The position numbers and the translations under genes were made by a program. Shown in pieces: positions 6,255 to 6,424 of a DNA stretch of 6,424 nucleotides. Position 1 is the stretch's first letter, and the number at the start of each line of letters is the position of its first letter. Source of the DNA: Pseudomonadota bacterium (lineage in GTDB: Bacteria; Desulfobacterota; BSN033; G020346125). The stretch covers positions 1 to 6,424 of the forward strand of contig DAOVIU010000071.1 in NCBI GenBank assembly GCA_030673585.1, read 5' to 3'. The notes beneath the pieces were generated by a model. The model ran no database searches. It was not told the DNA's origin and saw only the letters and a program-made list of their open reading frames with translations.

Positions 6255-6424
6255 CTAGAGGAACTTTCCCATGGGGAGAGCCGTAATCCCCGCCCCTTCG
6301 AGATTCCCTCGAATTGCTCGCGCCAGATCAACGGCTCCAGGGGTATCACCATGCACGCAGATGGAATCAACCTCCAAGTCGATAAGGTCCCCTTCGATGC
6401 TCTGGACCTTTCCCTCCTGCACCA
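6255..6424 (-). CDS. pxpA: 5-oxoprolinase subunit PxpA (LamB/YcsF family), C-terminal part (gene runs off the right edge)
   Basis: Only the last 55 codons and the TAG stop (6255-6257) are inside the window; I translated them by hand because they are too short for a full open frame. The peptide begins VQEGKVQSIEGDLIDLEVDS and continues ICVHGDTPGAV, the diagnostic C-terminal motif of the LamB/YcsF family. It ends ITALPMGKFL. PxpA is normally about 245-255 residues, so roughly a fifth is seen. It is the lactam-opening partner of PxpB and PxpC in the 5-oxoprolinase. It lies first in this cluster (A-B-C order), whereas E. coli has B-C-A. The 5' end, promoter and any upstream regulator are outside the window. 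Confidence 0.93.
   Translation of the reverse strand, partial: VQEGKVQSIEGDLIDLEVDSICVHGDTPGAVDLARAIRGNLEGAGITALPMGKFL

Noticed and set aside
1..6424. A novel defence, mobile or otherwise undescribed multi-gene system
   Set aside because: Every open frame of plausible gene quality belongs to known families (Liv-type importer, PxpABC). No repeats, integrases, transposases, CRISPR arrays or unknown genes are present.

Overview
All recognisable genes in this window lie on the minus strand. They form two functional blocks. In transcription order (right to left) the first block is pxpA (3' end only), pxpB and pxpC, the three-component ATP-dependent 5-oxoprolinase. The second is a complete substrate-binding protein gene followed by livH, livM, livG and the 5' part of livF, a branched-chain-amino-acid-type (HAAT family) ABC importer. 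The window starts inside livF and ends inside pxpA.

Layout from left to right: livF, partial (1-335); livG (319-1059); livM (1056-2051); livH (2053-2910); a 96-bp spacer holding a perfect 17-bp stem-loop (2941-2977); the periplasmic binding protein gene (3007-4311); an intergenic region of about 308 bp (4312-4619) with a well-formed sigma70-type promoter, an AT-rich upstream element, a leader of about 125 nt and a near-perfect Shine-Dalgarno sequence; pxpC (4620-5561); pxpB (5548-6243); pxpA, partial (6255-6424). Within each block genes overlap or are separated by at most 11 nt, except for the spacer after the binding-protein gene. This is typical operon packing with translational coupling.

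The binding protein has an ordinary Sec signal peptide and the promoter is bacterial sigma70-like. The window therefore comes from a bacterium, probably with a periplasm. Moderate GC content and the style of the Liv proteins suggest a Desulfobacterota-like or related environmental lineage, but this is inference and I cannot name a taxon. There are no rRNA or tRNA genes, mobile elements, CRISPR arrays or phage-like genes.

Possible joint function: the importer brings in a small amino acid, amide or lactam, and PxpABC opens 5-oxoproline (pyroglutamate) to glutamate with ATP. The adjacency makes 5-oxoproline or a related compound a reasonable candidate substrate, but nothing in the sequence proves it. 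I did not find a previously undescribed system. The most noteworthy points are the transporter/oxoprolinase linkage, the strong intercistronic hairpin after the binding-protein gene, the promoter and G-rich leader of the transporter operon, and a non-canonical ABC signature in LivG.
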